A DNA stretch of 64,000 nucleotides from Spiribacter curvatus (GCF_000485905.1 NC_022664.1:1178001-1242000); one strand, 5' to 3'. Positions 9,667 through 19,012 are shown, counted from the stretch's first letter. A program made the numbers and translations. The notes: generated by a model not told the origin, from the sequence alone.

Positions 9667-10749
9667 ATGGACCGACGTGGATTTATCAAAGGCGCGGGTA
9701 CCGGACTGGTGGCGGCGGGCAGTGTGAATGCGCCGGCCGTTATCGCACAGCCGCAGCGCTTTCGCCTGAACCTCCTCACCTCATGGCCGGCGTCACTGGA
9801 TAATCTCTACGGGACGGCGGAGTATTTCGCCCGTCGCATCGAGGCGATGACCGATGGTGCTGTCCGCGCCCGGACCTCTCCGGGTGGCGCCGAGGTTGGT
9901 CCGGTCGAGGTCTATGATGCCGTTTCCAGCGGTGCGTTTGAGGCCTGCCATACCGCCCCTTATTACTTCATTGGCAAGAACCCTGCCCACGGCTTTTTCA
10001 CGTCCCTGCCCTTCGGCATGACCCTGGAGCAGCAGAATGCCTGGATGACCGCCGGTAACGGACAGGCCCTCTGGGACGAGCTCAACGCCAAGGACAATCT
10101 CATCGCCTTTCCCGGCGGTAATACCAGTGCCCAGTGCGGCGGCTGGTTCAACGTCGAGATCAATTCACCCGAGGACCTTCAGGGCCTAAGGATGCGCTTT
10201 CCCGGGCACGGTGGTCGGGCGATGGCCAAGGCCGGCGTTAATATCCAGCAGCTGCCCGGCGGCGAGGTCTTCACCGCGATGGAGCGCGGCGCCCTTGATG
10301 CCGCCGAATGGGTCGGCCCTTATGATGACCAGATCCTTGGCATGCAGGACGTTGCCCAGTATTACTACCTGCCAAGCTGGGCGGAGCCCAGCGCCATGCT
10401 CGGCTTCTACTTCAACCTCGATGTCTGGAATCGCTTCCCGGCGGATATCCAGGCGCAGATCCGCGCCTGCTGTGCCGAGGCGAATAACTGGATGGCCGCC
10501 CAGTATCTGGCGAAAAACCCGATCGCCCTGCAGGAGCTCCAGGCCGATGGCGTGAGTGTCCGCGACTTCCCCGATCCGGTCCTCGCCGCCTTCCGCGAGG
10601 GTGCCGACGAGGTGCATGCCGAGGACATGGAGAACGCCGACTACGCCCGTATCCACGCCGACTGGTCGGCGTTCCGGGATCGGCTGCGGGGTTGGGATGA
10701 GGTGAACAGCTACCGCTACCGTGAGTTCATCTATCGCGACAGCGAGTGA
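9667..10749 (+). CDS. TRAP transporter solute-binding protein, TakP-like (alpha-keto acid)
   Basis: A 360-residue periplasmic DctP-family protein with a Tat signal (DRRGFIKG at residues 2-9, hydrophobic core, cleavage near VIAQ). The body resembles TakP, the alpha-keto acid receptor: TSWPASLDNLYG, CHTAPYYFIGKNP, FPGGNTSAQCGGWF, and GALDAAEWVGPYDDQ, the last carrying the TakP-type substrate/metal-site residues. GGAG lies just upstream of the ATG. The membrane subunits are encoded convergently with only four bases between stop codons, instead of the usual co-directional dctP-Q-M operon. Pyruvate or other 2-oxoacids are the likely ligands by family resemblance. Confidence 0.88.
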   Translation: MDRRGFIKGAGTGLVAAGSVNAPAVIAQPQRFRLNLLTSWPASLDNLYGTAEYFARRIEAMTDGAVRARTSPGGAEVGPVEVYDAVSSGAFEACHTAPYYFIGKNPAHGFFTSLPFGMTLEQQNAWMTAGNGQALWDELNAKDNLIAFPGGNTSAQCGGWFNVEINSPEDLQGLRMRFPGHGGRAMAKAGVNIQQLPGGEVFTAMERGALDAAEWVGPYDDQILGMQDVAQYYYLPSWAEPSAMLGFYFNLDVWNRFPADIQAQIRACCAEANNWMAAQYLAKNPIALQELQADGVSVRDFPDPVLAAFREGADEVHAEDMENADYARIHADWSAFRDRLRGWDEVNSYRYREFIYRDSE

Positions 10750-10753
10750 AGGC

Positions 10754-12127
10754 TCAGTCGGCAAGCCCCGGCAACCAGGTCACGAGGCCAGGGAAGGCGA
10801 CAATGACCAGTAGCATCATGAGCTGAATGGCGATATAAGGCAGGATGCCCGCATAAATCGCCCGCGTCGGCACCGCCTCGGGTGTTACTCCGCGCAGGTA
10901 AAAAAGCGAGAACCCGAACGGTGGAGTCAGGAAAGAGGCCTGCAGATTCATTGCGATCAGCACGGCAAACCACAGCGGACTGAGTCCGAAGCTCTCGGCG
11001 ATGGGGCTGATCAGCGGCACCACAATGAACGTGATCTCGATGAAATCGAGGAAGAAGCCGAGCACAAAGATGGTCAGCATCACAAAGAGGATGAAGCTCA
11101 GTTCGCCGCCGGGGAGCGCGAGCAGGAAGTCCTCCACCAGCCACTTGCCGCCCATGGCACTGAAAACCGTGGCGAAGACCGTCGCCCCCACCAGGATCGT
11201 GAATACCATTGCGGTCAGCCGTACAGTGGTATCAGAGACCGAAAACAGGTTATTCCACGACAGCTTGCCGTAGGCGAGTGCCAGCAGCAGGGCCCCGAAG
11301 GCACCCATCGCACCGGCCTCGGTGGGCGTGGCGATACCAAAGAAGATCGTCCCCAGCACCGCCCCCACCAGTGCCAATGGCGGCACCAGACAGCGCAGGA
11401 CCGCGATCCACAGCGCACCCGCCGCACCCCGGTCATCCGCCCCGTCCGGCAGTGCCGGTGCCGCAAGGGGACGGCGCCAGGCCACCAGGGCAATCCAGAC
11501 TATATAGGCCGCTCCGAGCAACAGCCCGGGGATGAGGGCGCCGACAAACAGGTCACCGACGTTGACGCCCATCTGATCACCCAGGATGATCAGCACGATC
11601 GACGGCGGAATGATCTGACCCAGCGTGCCACTCGCGGCAATGGTCCCGGTCGCGAGCCGTTGGTCATAGCCGTACTTGAGCATCACCGGCAGCGCCAGCA
11701 CGCCCATGGTCACCACTGAGGCACCGACCACACCGGTGGCGGCGGCGAGCAGCATACCGACCAGTACCACCGAGATGGCCAGGCCACCGCGCAGCCGGCC
11801 GAAAAGTCGCCCCATGGTCTGCAGCAGATCCTCAGCGAGGCCGGATCGCTCCAGCATACTGCCCATAAAAATGAAAAACGGCACGGCCACCAGGGTGTAG
11901 TTATCCATCACCGAGCCATAGACCCGCTGCGGCAGGATATTCAATCGCGCGACTCGGAACAGCGGCTCCCAGGGCAGGCTGATGCCCAGACCCGGCAACC
12001 AGTCGCTACCGATCAGCGTGAATAGCAGTCCCGTCCCGGCGAGTGCGAACGCCACCGGATAGCCGGTCAGCAATAGCATGAGGAGGACGGGGAACATCGC
12101 CAGGGGCAACAGCTCTATCAGCATCAT
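10754..12127 (-). CDS. dctM: TRAP transporter large permease subunit (DctM)
   Basis: A 457-residue DctM-family integral membrane protein with about twelve segments; it carries the sodium-coupled transport path. Typical motifs are VPFFIFMGSMLERSGLAEDL, GATGVVGASVVTMGVLALPVML, GTLGQIIPPSIVLIILGD, FFGIATPTEAGAMGA and MNLQASFLTPPFGFSLFYLRG. Length is normal for the larger TakM-like subgroup. It follows dctQ with an ATGA overlap. Its natural partner is the binding protein encoded convergently at its 3' end, and no other TRAP receptor is in the window. Confidence 0.93.
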   Translation of the reverse strand: MMLIELLPLAMFPVLLMLLLTGYPVAFALAGTGLLFTLIGSDWLPGLGISLPWEPLFRVARLNILPQRVYGSVMDNYTLVAVPFFIFMGSMLERSGLAEDLLQTMGRLFGRLRGGLAISVVLVGMLLAAATGVVGASVVTMGVLALPVMLKYGYDQRLATGTIAASGTLGQIIPPSIVLIILGDQMGVNVGDLFVGALIPGLLLGAAYIVWIALVAWRRPLAAPALPDGADDRGAAGALWIAVLRCLVPPLALVGAVLGTIFFGIATPTEAGAMGAFGALLLALAYGKLSWNNLFSVSDTTVRLTAMVFTILVGATVFATVFSAMGGKWLVEDFLLALPGGELSFILFVMLTIFVLGFFLDFIEITFIVVPLISPIAESFGLSPLWFAVLIAMNLQASFLTPPFGFSLFYLRGVTPEAVPTRAIYAGILPYIAIQLMMLLVIVAFPGLVTWLPGLAD

Positions 12128-12648
12128 GACCCGTGCTCACGTAGCGTCGCAGCCGCCTTGATGGCCTGGCTGACCCCCTGCAGCAGCAGCAGCGTAAAGC
12201 CGATCAGGAGCACCGTTTTGATCGGGTAGAGCGGAAGCCCACCGGGATTGGGACTGACCTCAAGGCGTGACCAGGCCAGAGCGACGTAGTCGATGCCATA
12301 CGCGATCATGACCCCACAGAACGGAACGAGGGCCAGTAGCGTACCGAGCAGGTCCACCCAGGCGCGTAATCGGCGACTGAACCGAGTCTGCAGGATGTCG
12401 ACCCGGATATGCCCATCGTGGCGCAGCAGATAGGCACTGCCGAGCAGGAAGATGATCGCAAAGGCCTGGATCTGGCCTTCCAGCAGAGCGTTGGATGAGA
12501 GCTGCATTCCCAGTCGGGCACCGAGGTAACGTCCAACGACATTAATCACTCCAAGCGCGATCAGCAGCAGCGCCACGCCCCGCAGGACGATGCCGACCCG
12601 ATCGTTCAGGGCGTCGATGGCCCGAGACAAACGCAGCAATACTCGCAT
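12124..12648 (-). CDS. dctQ: TRAP transporter small permease subunit (DctQ)
   Basis: A 174-residue DctQ-family protein with four predicted membrane helices. It has the typical first helix (VALLLIALGVINVVGRYL), an acidic NALLEGQIQAFAIIFLLGSAYLLRHDGHIRVD segment that is diagnostic of DctQ, and a long C-terminal helix. It forms the membrane complex with DctM, whose start codon overlaps this stop (ATGA). It lies 46 bases after the iron alcohol dehydrogenase gene on the same strand, so all three may be one operon. Confidence 0.9.
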   Translation of the reverse strand: MRVLLRLSRAIDALNDRVGIVLRGVALLLIALGVINVVGRYLGARLGMQLSSNALLEGQIQAFAIIFLLGSAYLLRHDGHIRVDILQTRFSRRLRAWVDLLGTLLALVPFCGVMIAYGIDYVALAWSRLEVSPNPGGLPLYPIKTVLLIGFTLLLLQGVSQAIKAAATLREHGS

Positions 12649-12694
12649 CAGGCTGCGAAGTATGGCGAAGCGCTATTGCGCCGACAAGCGCGGA

Positions 12695-13837
12695 TCACCA
12701 CGCCTGTTCCATCACTTCCACCAGTCGTTCTGCAGGCAGCACCACGGGATTGCCCTGCATCGACGAGGACCGCGCCGCCGCCTCAGCGATGACCGGCAGT
12801 TCCGCCGGATCCAGGCCCGCATCACCCAACCCGGGCAGACCCTGCGCCCGCGCCCAGACCGCCAGATGATCGATCGCGCTGTGGACCTCGCAGCCAAGTG
12901 CCTTGGCGATCCAGTGCTCGACCTCCCCGATCCGGTCGGCCGTTCGCCCGTCGGTCGCCGCTCGATTCGCCCGCAACACGGCCGGCAGTAACGCCCCGGC
13001 AATCGCGCCATGGGGCATGTCGGTCATTCCCCCGAGCGGTCCGGCCAGGCCATGCACGGCGCCTAGTTTCGCATTGGCAAGGGCCAGTCCGCCGGATAGG
13101 CTCACCCACGCCATGGTATCGCGCGCGGCGGAATCCTCCTGCGCCATGAGCGTGCGCAACGCATCAATCCCGAGCGGGATGGCATCGCGACACAGGGCAT
13201 CGGTGAAGCGATTGGCGCGGCAACTGATGAACGGTTCGATCACCTGCGTGATGGCATCCAGACCGCTCGGGAGTGTGACCGCTGCGGGGGTGTGGTCGGT
13301 GAGCGCGGGATCAACGATCGCCACAGCGGGCAAAAGTCGGGGGTCGCGCAGCGAAACCTTGCGGCGCGCGCTGGGGACGTCAATAACGGCGTTGCGGGTC
13401 GCCTCGGTGCCGGTACCGGCCGTGGTCGGCAGTGCGATAAAGGGCAGCAACGCGGCATCCAATGCGGCCCCCTTCCCCACCACTTCCAGGTAGTCCACTG
13501 CCTCGCCGGTGGCGGGGATCAGTCCCGCGACAGCCTTGGCGGTGTCGATGACCGAGCCCCCACCCAGGCCGACCACGACATCCACACCGCTGCGACGTCC
13601 GGTGGCGACCGCCGCCTCGATGAGCGCGACATCCGGCTCGTGCGGGCAGGCAAAGGTGATCGGCGGACAACCGGCGGCAGTCAGCGCGTCGACGAGCCAT
13701 TGCGATCGTCGAGGGTTCGCACCATGAATAAGCAATGGTCGTTGACCCCTGGTACCCACCGTCTCCGCGCCACTGGCGGCGGCGTCGCGGCCGAAGCGGA
13801 TATGGCGGGGCAGATGCAGATCGAAGGCCAGCTCCAT
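12695..13837 (-). CDS. iron-containing (type III) alcohol dehydrogenase
   Basis: A 380-residue Fe-ADH family enzyme. The start at 13837 gives MELAFDLHLPRHIRFG; a longer frame to 13906 has no homology. It shows the NAD-binding VVGLGGGSVIDTAKAVAG motif, then PTTAGTGTEATRNAVI, and the metal-binding half with GAVHGLAGPLGG and DMPHGAIAGALLP providing His ligands. These enzymes interconvert alcohols and aldehydes or ketones with NAD(P)H. It is the first gene of a minus-strand unit with dctQ and dctM, suggesting that its substrate or product is related to the imported organic acid; this link is inference. Confidence 0.88.
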   Translation of the reverse strand: MELAFDLHLPRHIRFGRDAAASGAETVGTRGQRPLLIHGANPRRSQWLVDALTAAGCPPITFACPHEPDVALIEAAVATGRRSGVDVVVGLGGGSVIDTAKAVAGLIPATGEAVDYLEVVGKGAALDAALLPFIALPTTAGTGTEATRNAVIDVPSARRKVSLRDPRLLPAVAIVDPALTDHTPAAVTLPSGLDAITQVIEPFISCRANRFTDALCRDAIPLGIDALRTLMAQEDSAARDTMAWVSLSGGLALANAKLGAVHGLAGPLGGMTDMPHGAIAGALLPAVLRANRAATDGRTADRIGEVEHWIAKALGCEVHSAIDHLAVWARAQGLPGLGDAGLDPAELPVIAEAAARSSSMQGNPVVLPAERLVEVMEQAW

Positions 13838-14016
13838 GGGCGCTCTCGCAAAAGAAATGAGCGTATATGCTCGCAGGCCGTCGAGGCAGCGTCCACGCCG
13901 CTGCAACGCGCCTTATCGGTGCAGTGGCTGATAGCCTTGTCCAGGATGGTGCATCCATGACATAAAGGTGATCGGCACACCCGGCTGAGGGTGCCTGAGG
14001 AGGAGAAACGGCACGC

Positions 14017-14034
14017 TTGGCATGGACTTTGCGT
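14017..14034 (+). promoter_or_regulatory. sigma-54 (RpoN) promoter for the aap operon
   Basis: The sequence TTGGCATGGACTTTGCGT contains GG (14019-14020) and GC (14031-14032) separated by exactly ten bases, matching the -24/-12 consensus TGGCAY-N5-TTGC. It lies about 60 bases before the aapJ start codon. RpoN control of an amino acid transporter would fit nitrogen limitation; an NtrC-type enhancer site was not identified by eye. Confidence 0.65.
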
Positions 14035-14092
14035 CCTTAATGAGTGCCGTACTGGCTTTGCACACCCTCGTTGAAAAGAGAGGAAAGCAGGA

Positions 14093-15112
14093 ATGAAAAA
14101 GACAATCATGACCATGGGGCTCGCAGCCACCGGGCTACTGGCCTTCGCAGGCTCAGCGCAGGCTGCCACGCTGGAGGAAGTCCGTGATGCGGGCGAAATG
14201 CGCTGCGGCGTCAGCAATGGGCTTCCCGGGTTCTCGCAACCCGACAGCAGCGGTAACTGGAGCGGTATTGACGTCGACACCTGTCGCGCCGTCGCCGCGG
14301 CAGTCCTTGGTGATGCCGATGCGGTGGAATTCATCCCACTCACGGCCGCCGAGCGATTCACCGCGTTGCAGTCGGGCGAGATCGACATGCTGTCGCGCAA
14401 CACCACCTGGACCACCACCCGCGACGCATCGCTGGGGCTCAACTTTACCGGGACGAACTACTACGACGGCCAGGGCTTTCTGATCAAGACGGCGCTCGGC
14501 GTCGACAGTGCCTATGACCTCGATGGCGCAGCCGTGTGTACCCAGGCCGGCACCACGACCGAGCTCAACCTGGCCGACTTCTTCCGGGCCAATGACATGG
14601 AATACGACGCGATCGTCTTCGATACGTCCGAGGCCAGTGCGCAGGGCTTCGACAATAACCGCTGTGACGTCCTCACCTCGGACACCTCGCAGCTGGCGGC
14701 CCTGAAAACGCAGCTGTCCGATCCGGAATCCGCGGAGATCCTGCCCGAGATCATTTCCAAGGAGCCGCTGGGCCCAGTCGTCCGTCAGGGCGATGACGAG
14801 TGGTTCAACGTGGTCAAGTGGGTCCTGTTCGGTCAGATCAATGCCGAGGAGTACGGCATTACCGCGGATAACGTCGACGAGATGATGGACTCCGACAATC
14901 CCAGCGTTCAGCGCATCCTCGGCGAGTCCAGCAACATGGGCGAAATCCTCGGCCTTGATGACGACTTCATGGTCGAAGTCATCACGCAGGTGGGCAACTA
15001 CGGCGAGATGTTTGAGCGTAACGTCGGACCGGATACGCCGCTCGGCCTCAACCGGGGCAACAACGAGCTTTGGACGGAGGGCGGCATCCTCTACGCACCC
15101 CCATTCCGGTAA
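14093..15112 (+). CDS. aapJ: general L-amino acid ABC transporter substrate-binding protein
   Basis: A 339-residue periplasmic receptor of the AapJ/BztA type. The signal peptide (MKKTIMTMGL ... GSAQA) is clear, with GAGG before the ATG. Family motifs include RDAGEMRCGVSNGLPGFS, WSGIDVDTCRAVAAAVLGD, LTAAERFTALQSGEIDMLSRNTTWT and the C-terminal RGNNELWTEGGILYAPPFR. AapJ binds a wide range of L-amino acids for the AapQMP membrane complex encoded directly downstream. It is preceded by a sigma-54 type promoter and followed by a strong palindrome, consistent with higher expression of the receptor than of the membrane genes. Confidence 0.95.
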   Translation: MKKTIMTMGLAATGLLAFAGSAQAATLEEVRDAGEMRCGVSNGLPGFSQPDSSGNWSGIDVDTCRAVAAAVLGDADAVEFIPLTAAERFTALQSGEIDMLSRNTTWTTTRDASLGLNFTGTNYYDGQGFLIKTALGVDSAYDLDGAAVCTQAGTTTELNLADFFRANDMEYDAIVFDTSEASAQGFDNNRCDVLTSDTSQLAALKTQLSDPESAEILPEIISKEPLGPVVRQGDDEWFNVVKWVLFGQINAEEYGITADNVDEMMDSDNPSVQRILGESSNMGEILGLDDDFMVEVITQVGNYGEMFERNVGPDTPLGLNRGNNELWTEGGILYAPPFR

Positions 15113-15132
15113 TTGCACCGGTTCGCATGAAC

Positions 15133-15165
15133 GATACCGGGGATCGATCATCGATCCCCGGTATC
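15133..15165. repeat. perfect 16-bp inverted repeat between aapJ and aapQ
   Basis: GATACCGGGGATCGAT at 15133-15148 is followed after one base by its exact reverse complement at 15150-15165. In RNA this makes a very stable hairpin just after the aapJ stop. There is no U-tract, so it is better read as an mRNA 3'-end stabiliser (as in malE-malF) than as a terminator. Confidence 0.85.
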
Positions 15166-15202
15166 TCCCAGACTACCGAATAACGGGAACAGGCCGGCAT
15201 CA

Positions 15203-16390
15203 ATGAGCAGTGATCAGGGGCCGCTTAGGCCGGGAAACCCCAAGCCCTGGAACGACCCGCGGGTCCGCTCCCTGGTATTCCAGATCATCGCGATGGCCGC
15301 CGTCGCCTGGGTCGGCTATACGCTCTTCCAGAACACAATCACCAACATGGAAAGCCGGGGTATCAAGACGGGTTTCGGGTTCCTCAACGAAACCGCGGGC
15401 TTCGGCATCATCATGAGTCTCATCGAATACAACGAGACCATGACCTACAGCCGCACCTTTCTGGTGGGACTGACGAACACGCTCCTGGTGTCCGGACTGG
15501 GCATCCTCTTCGCGACGATTGTCGGCTTTATTGTCGGTATCGCGCGGCTCTCGACCAACTGGCTGGTCGCCAAACTGGCGCTCGCCTACATTGAAATCTT
15601 CCGTAACGTACCGCTGCTGCTGCAGATTTTCTTCTGGTACTTCGCTGTGCTTGGCAACCTGCCCGGACCACGGCAGGCGACCGAGGTCGCTGGAGTCGCT
15701 TTTCTGAGCAACCGCGGCATTATTATTCCCAAGCCCGTCTTTGAATCCGGTGCGGGCTGGATGGGCATGACGCTTGTGATCGCGCTGATCGTGTCCACAA
15801 CGCTCGTCATCTGGGCACGACGCCGCCAGGCCGCCACGGGTCGGATTTTCCCCGCTTTCCCGGTCTCATTGGCGCTGATTCTGGGGCTGCCGACGCTGGT
15901 CTACTTCCTCACCGGTCAGCCCATCGGGTGGGATATCCCCACATTTGGTACGTTCCGGTTTACCGGCGGCATCACAGCGATCCCGGAGCTGGGCGCCCTG
16001 CTCGTCGCACTCACGATCTATACCGCCACATTCATCGCGGAGATCGTACGCTCGGGCATTACCTCTGTGAGCAGCGGACAGACCGAGGCGGCGCTGGCGC
16101 TGGGTCTGCCACCACGGCGTGTGCTGCGACTGGTGGTTGTTCCCCAGGCGCTGCGCGTCATCATTCCACCGCTGACCAGCCAGTATCTCAACCTGACCAA
16201 AAACTCGTCGCTGGCGGTCGCGATCGGCTATCCCGATCTCGTGAACGTATTCATGGGCACCTCGCTCAACCAGACCGGCCAGGCCGTGGAGATCGTCGCG
16301 ATGACGATGGCGGTCTATCTGACGATCAGTCTCAGCATCTCGCTGCTGATGAATATCTATAATCGCGCGGTCGCGCTCGAGGAGCGGTAG
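15203..16390 (+). CDS. aapQ: general L-amino acid ABC transporter permease AapQ
   Basis: A 395-residue HisM-type inner-membrane permease with about eight segments, normal for AapQ. Diagnostic stretches are the N-terminal NDPRVRSLVFQI, NTLLVSGLGILFATIVG, EIFRNVPLLLQIFFWYF, and the EAA loop around residues 300-330 (GQTEAALALGLPPRRVLRLVVVPQALR), which docks on the ATPase. It pairs with AapM, whose gene follows after four bases. The large periplasmic insertion between the first and second conserved membrane blocks is typical of this family. Confidence 0.95.
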   Translation: MSSDQGPLRPGNPKPWNDPRVRSLVFQIIAMAAVAWVGYTLFQNTITNMESRGIKTGFGFLNETAGFGIIMSLIEYNETMTYSRTFLVGLTNTLLVSGLGILFATIVGFIVGIARLSTNWLVAKLALAYIEIFRNVPLLLQIFFWYFAVLGNLPGPRQATEVAGVAFLSNRGIIIPKPVFESGAGWMGMTLVIALIVSTTLVIWARRRQAATGRIFPAFPVSLALILGLPTLVYFLTGQPIGWDIPTFGTFRFTGGITAIPELGALLVALTIYTATFIAEIVRSGITSVSSGQTEAALALGLPPRRVLRLVVVPQALRVIIPPLTSQYLNLTKNSSLAVAIGYPDLVNVFMGTSLNQTGQAVEIVAMTMAVYLTISLSISLLMNIYNRAVALEER

Positions 16391-16394
16391 AGAC

Positions 16395-17495
16395 ATGGCC
16401 ACCCATCAGCCACTCCCCAGCCAGTCAGCACCGGTGGTCCAGCGCGGCATTGTCCGTTGGTTACGCGAGAATCTGTTCTCCAGCTGGCTTAATAGCATCG
16501 TGACGCTCGTGGTGGGCTACTACCTGCTGACAACCCTGGTGCCCCTGATCGACTGGGCATTCTTCAGCGCGGTGTTCACCGGCGCGGGGGTCGAGGCCTG
16601 CAATCCCAACAGTGCCTGCTGGATCTTCATCCAGGAGCGTTTCGGCTTTTTCATGTATGGCTTCTATCCGGAGGCATTGCGCTGGCGGCCCACACTGGCC
16701 TTCGTGCTCTTTGCCCTCGCCGTTGTGCCCCCCTTTCTCCCACTGCCCTCGCGAGTGGGTCGCTGGGCCGGCATCTTTGGCATCACCGGCCTGCCGGTCG
16801 CGGGCTACATCCTCATATCCGGCGGTCTGTTCGGGCTGGAATCAGTGAATACGTCCCAGTGGGGCGGGCTGATGCTGACCCTGATCCTCGCCTACGTCGG
16901 CATCATCGCGGCGCTGCCGATCGGTGTCGCACTGGCGCTCGGCCGACGCTCAGAGATGCCCATCATCCGTGGCATCTGCGTGGTCTTCATCGAGTTCTGG
17001 CGGGCTGTACCACTGATCACCATTCTGTTCATGGCATCGGTGATGCTCCCACTCTTCCTCCCCGACGGCGTGAGCTTCGACAAGCTCCTGCGCGCGCTCG
17101 TCGGCATCACCTTATTCCAGGCCGCCTATATGGCCGAGGTGGTCCGTGGCGGGTTACAGGCAATCCCGCGGGGACAGTATGAAGCGGCAGAAGCACTGGG
17201 GTTGGGCTACTGGCGCCGGATGCGGCTGATCATCCTGCCGCAGGCACTGAAAATCGTGGTCCCGGGCATCGCCAACACGGTCATATCGCTTTTCAAAGAC
17301 ACGACGCTGGTTCTGATCATCGGGCTCTTCGATCTGCTGGGCGCGGTGAAATCCACGCTCAGTGATCCGGCATGGAACAATGTCATGGCGGAGGGCTATC
17401 TGTTCGTCGCCTTCTGTTTCTGGGTCTTCTGCTTTGGCATGTCCCGTTACAGCCATCGCATTGAGAAACAGCTCGATACCGATCACCGCCAGTAA
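16395..17495 (+). CDS. aapM: general L-amino acid ABC transporter permease AapM
   Basis: A 366-residue HisM-type permease that forms a heterodimer with AapQ. It has the expected [14 protein letters not shown]-terminus, the [10 protein letters not shown] periplasmic cysteine segment characteristic of Aap[25 protein letters not shown], and the EAA loop [27 protein letters not shown]. The C-terminal [17 protein letters not shown] tail is also typical. It sits between aapQ (four-base gap) and aapP (17 bases to the chosen start) in the operon. Confidence 0.95.
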   Translation: MATHQPLPSQSAPVVQRGIVRWLRENLFSSWLNSIVTLVVGYYLLTTLVPLIDWAFFSAVFTGAGVEACNPNSACWIFIQERFGFFMYGFYPEALRWRPTLAFVLFALAVVPPFLPLPSRVGRWAGIFGITGLPVAGYILISGGLFGLESVNTSQWGGLMLTLILAYVGIIAALPIGVALALGRRSEMPIIRGICVVFIEFWRAVPLITILFMASVMLPLFLPDGVSFDKLLRALVGITLFQAAYMAEVVRGGLQAIPRGQYEAAEALGLGYWRRMRLIILPQALKIVVPGIANTVISLFKDTTLVLIIGLFDLLGAVKSTLSDPAWNNVMAEGYLFVAFCFWVFCFGMSRYSHRIEKQLDTDHRQ

Positions 17496-17512
17496 ACAAA
17501 AGGATGCAAGGC

Positions 17513-18316
17513 ATGGCAGACGATGGCGCGACACTCGAGGCCGATGTGATCGGGGCGCCGGTCGCCTCGGCGGCAAGCGATGAGAACATCATCCAGGTCA
17601 CCGATCTGAACAAGTGGTTCGGCGAGTTCCACGTCCTCAACGCGGTCAATCTCAATGTCCAGAAGGGGGAGCGGATCGTGGTCTGCGGGCCGTCGGGATC
17701 AGGCAAATCGACGCTGATCCGCTGCCTCAATCACCTCGAGGCCCACCAGCGCGGCGAGATCGTCATTGATGGGGTCGAGCTCAATGAGGACGTCAAGAAA
17801 ATCGAGGCCATCCGCTGCGAGGTCGGCATGGTCTTCCAGCAGTTCAATCTCTTTCCCCACCTCAGTGTGCTCGAAAACTGCCTGCTTGCGCCCATCTGGG
17901 TCCGCAAGACCCCGCGCTCCGAAGCGATCGACATGGCCATGCACTATCTCGAGCGCGTCCGCATTCCAGAGCAGGCCGACAAGTATCCGGGGCAGCTATC
18001 CGGCGGCCAGCAGCAGCGGGTCGCTATCGCCCGTGCGCTGTGCATGCAGCCCAAGATCATGCTGTTCGACGAACCGACCTCGGCACTCGACCCGGAGATG
18101 ATCAAGGAAGTGCTCGATGTCATGATCGAGCTCGCTGGCAGTGGTATGACGATGATCTGCGTCACTCACGAGATGGGCTTCGCGAAGACGGTTGCCGATC
18201 GGGTCATCTTCATGGATGGTGGCCAGATCGTTGAGGCGGCCCCACCCCGCCAGTTCTTCACGAATCCAGAACAGCCGCGCACGCGCGAATTTCTCGAGCA
18301 GATTCTCCAGCACTGA
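17513..18316 (+). CDS. aapP: general L-amino acid ABC transporter ATP-binding protein AapP
   Basis: A 267-residue ABC ATPase that powers amino acid uptake. Walker A is GPSGSGKST, the Q-loop [10 protein letters not shown], the ABC signature [15 protein letters not shown], Walker B IMLFDEP, and the switch His is in CVTHEMGFA. The ATG at 17513 is preferred because AAGGA lies eight bases upstream, whereas the ATG at 17504 directly abuts that element. The N-terminal 25 residues before the ABC domain are acidic and variable. The response-regulator gene follows after 16 bases. Confidence 0.95.
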   Translation: MADDGATLEADVIGAPVASAASDENIIQVTDLNKWFGEFHVLNAVNLNVQKGERIVVCGPSGSGKSTLIRCLNHLEAHQRGEIVIDGVELNEDVKKIEAIRCEVGMVFQQFNLFPHLSVLENCLLAPIWVRKTPRSEAIDMAMHYLERVRIPEQADKYPGQLSGGQQQRVAIARALCMQPKIMLFDEPTSALDPEMIKEVLDVMIELAGSGMTMICVTHEMGFAKTVADRVIFMDGGQIVEAAPPRQFFTNPEQPRTREFLEQILQH

Positions 18317-18332
18317 GGAAACGGGTTATTGC

Positions 18333-19007
18333 ATGAAGCGGGCTCTGATCATTGACCCGGATGGAAGTGAGCAGCGCCGCATCAGCCATATCCTGTACAC
18401 GCTGTGGCCGCAGATTGATCTGGTCTCCACATCAGGCATCAAGGCGGCGTATCGGCACTTCGGTCGCTCGATGCCGGGACTGCTGATCACAGACTTCTAC
18501 CTGCCCGATGGCTCGGGCCTGGAGCTGATCGAGCAGATGCGCATGCTCTACCCCGATTCCCCCCGGGTGCTTCTGACCCGTCACGACGATGACCCTCACC
18601 TCCTGGCGGCACTGCGACAGGGCGTGAGCGGTTACATTCTCAAGGATCAGGGGAGTGAGGGGGTCGCTGCGCTGATTGCGGCCATTGGCAAGGGTGAGCC
18701 TGGACTGTCACCGGAAATCACGCGGCGGATGATGCAGCAGTTCGAACACCCTCTCGTCGACCCTGAGGGCGGTCACCCGTCAATGCCGTCCAGTGCCGGG
18801 TCGGCAGGCCTGACCCAACGCGAGATCGAAGTCCTCTCTCTCCTCTCCCAGGGCTGGGATCGGCATCGGGTGGGCGACGCCCTGGTGATTCGTCCCTCGA
18901 CCGTCGCCGGACACATCAAGTCGATCTATCTCAAACTGAATGTGTCCACCCGCGCCGAGGCAGCACTCGCAGCGGTCAAGCTCGGCCTCGTCGATCTCGA
19001 ACCCTGA
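18333..19007 (+). CDS. NarL/FixJ-family response regulator, orphan
   Basis: A 224-residue two-domain regulator. The receiver domain (residues 1-120) has the acidic pair D8/D10, the likely phospho-acceptor D54 in LLITDFYLPDG, the conserved Thr in LLTRHD and the Lys in GYILKD. The C-terminal LuxR-type helix-turn-helix (GLTQREIEVLSLLSQGW ... RPSTVAGHIKSIYLKL) binds DNA. No histidine kinase is nearby. The gene lies 16 bases after aapP on the same strand and so is probably part of the aap operon, suggesting a regulator made with the transporter. Its targets are unknown. Confidence 0.88.
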   Translation: MKRALIIDPDGSEQRRISHILYTLWPQIDLVSTSGIKAAYRHFGRSMPGLLITDFYLPDGSGLELIEQMRMLYPDSPRVLLTRHDDDPHLLAALRQGVSGYILKDQGSEGVAALIAAIGKGEPGLSPEITRRMMQQFEHPLVDPEGGHPSMPSSAGSAGLTQREIEVLSLLSQGWDRHRVGDALVIRPSTVAGHIKSIYLKLNVSTRAEAALAAVKLGLVDLEP

Positions 19008-19012
19008 TCCGA

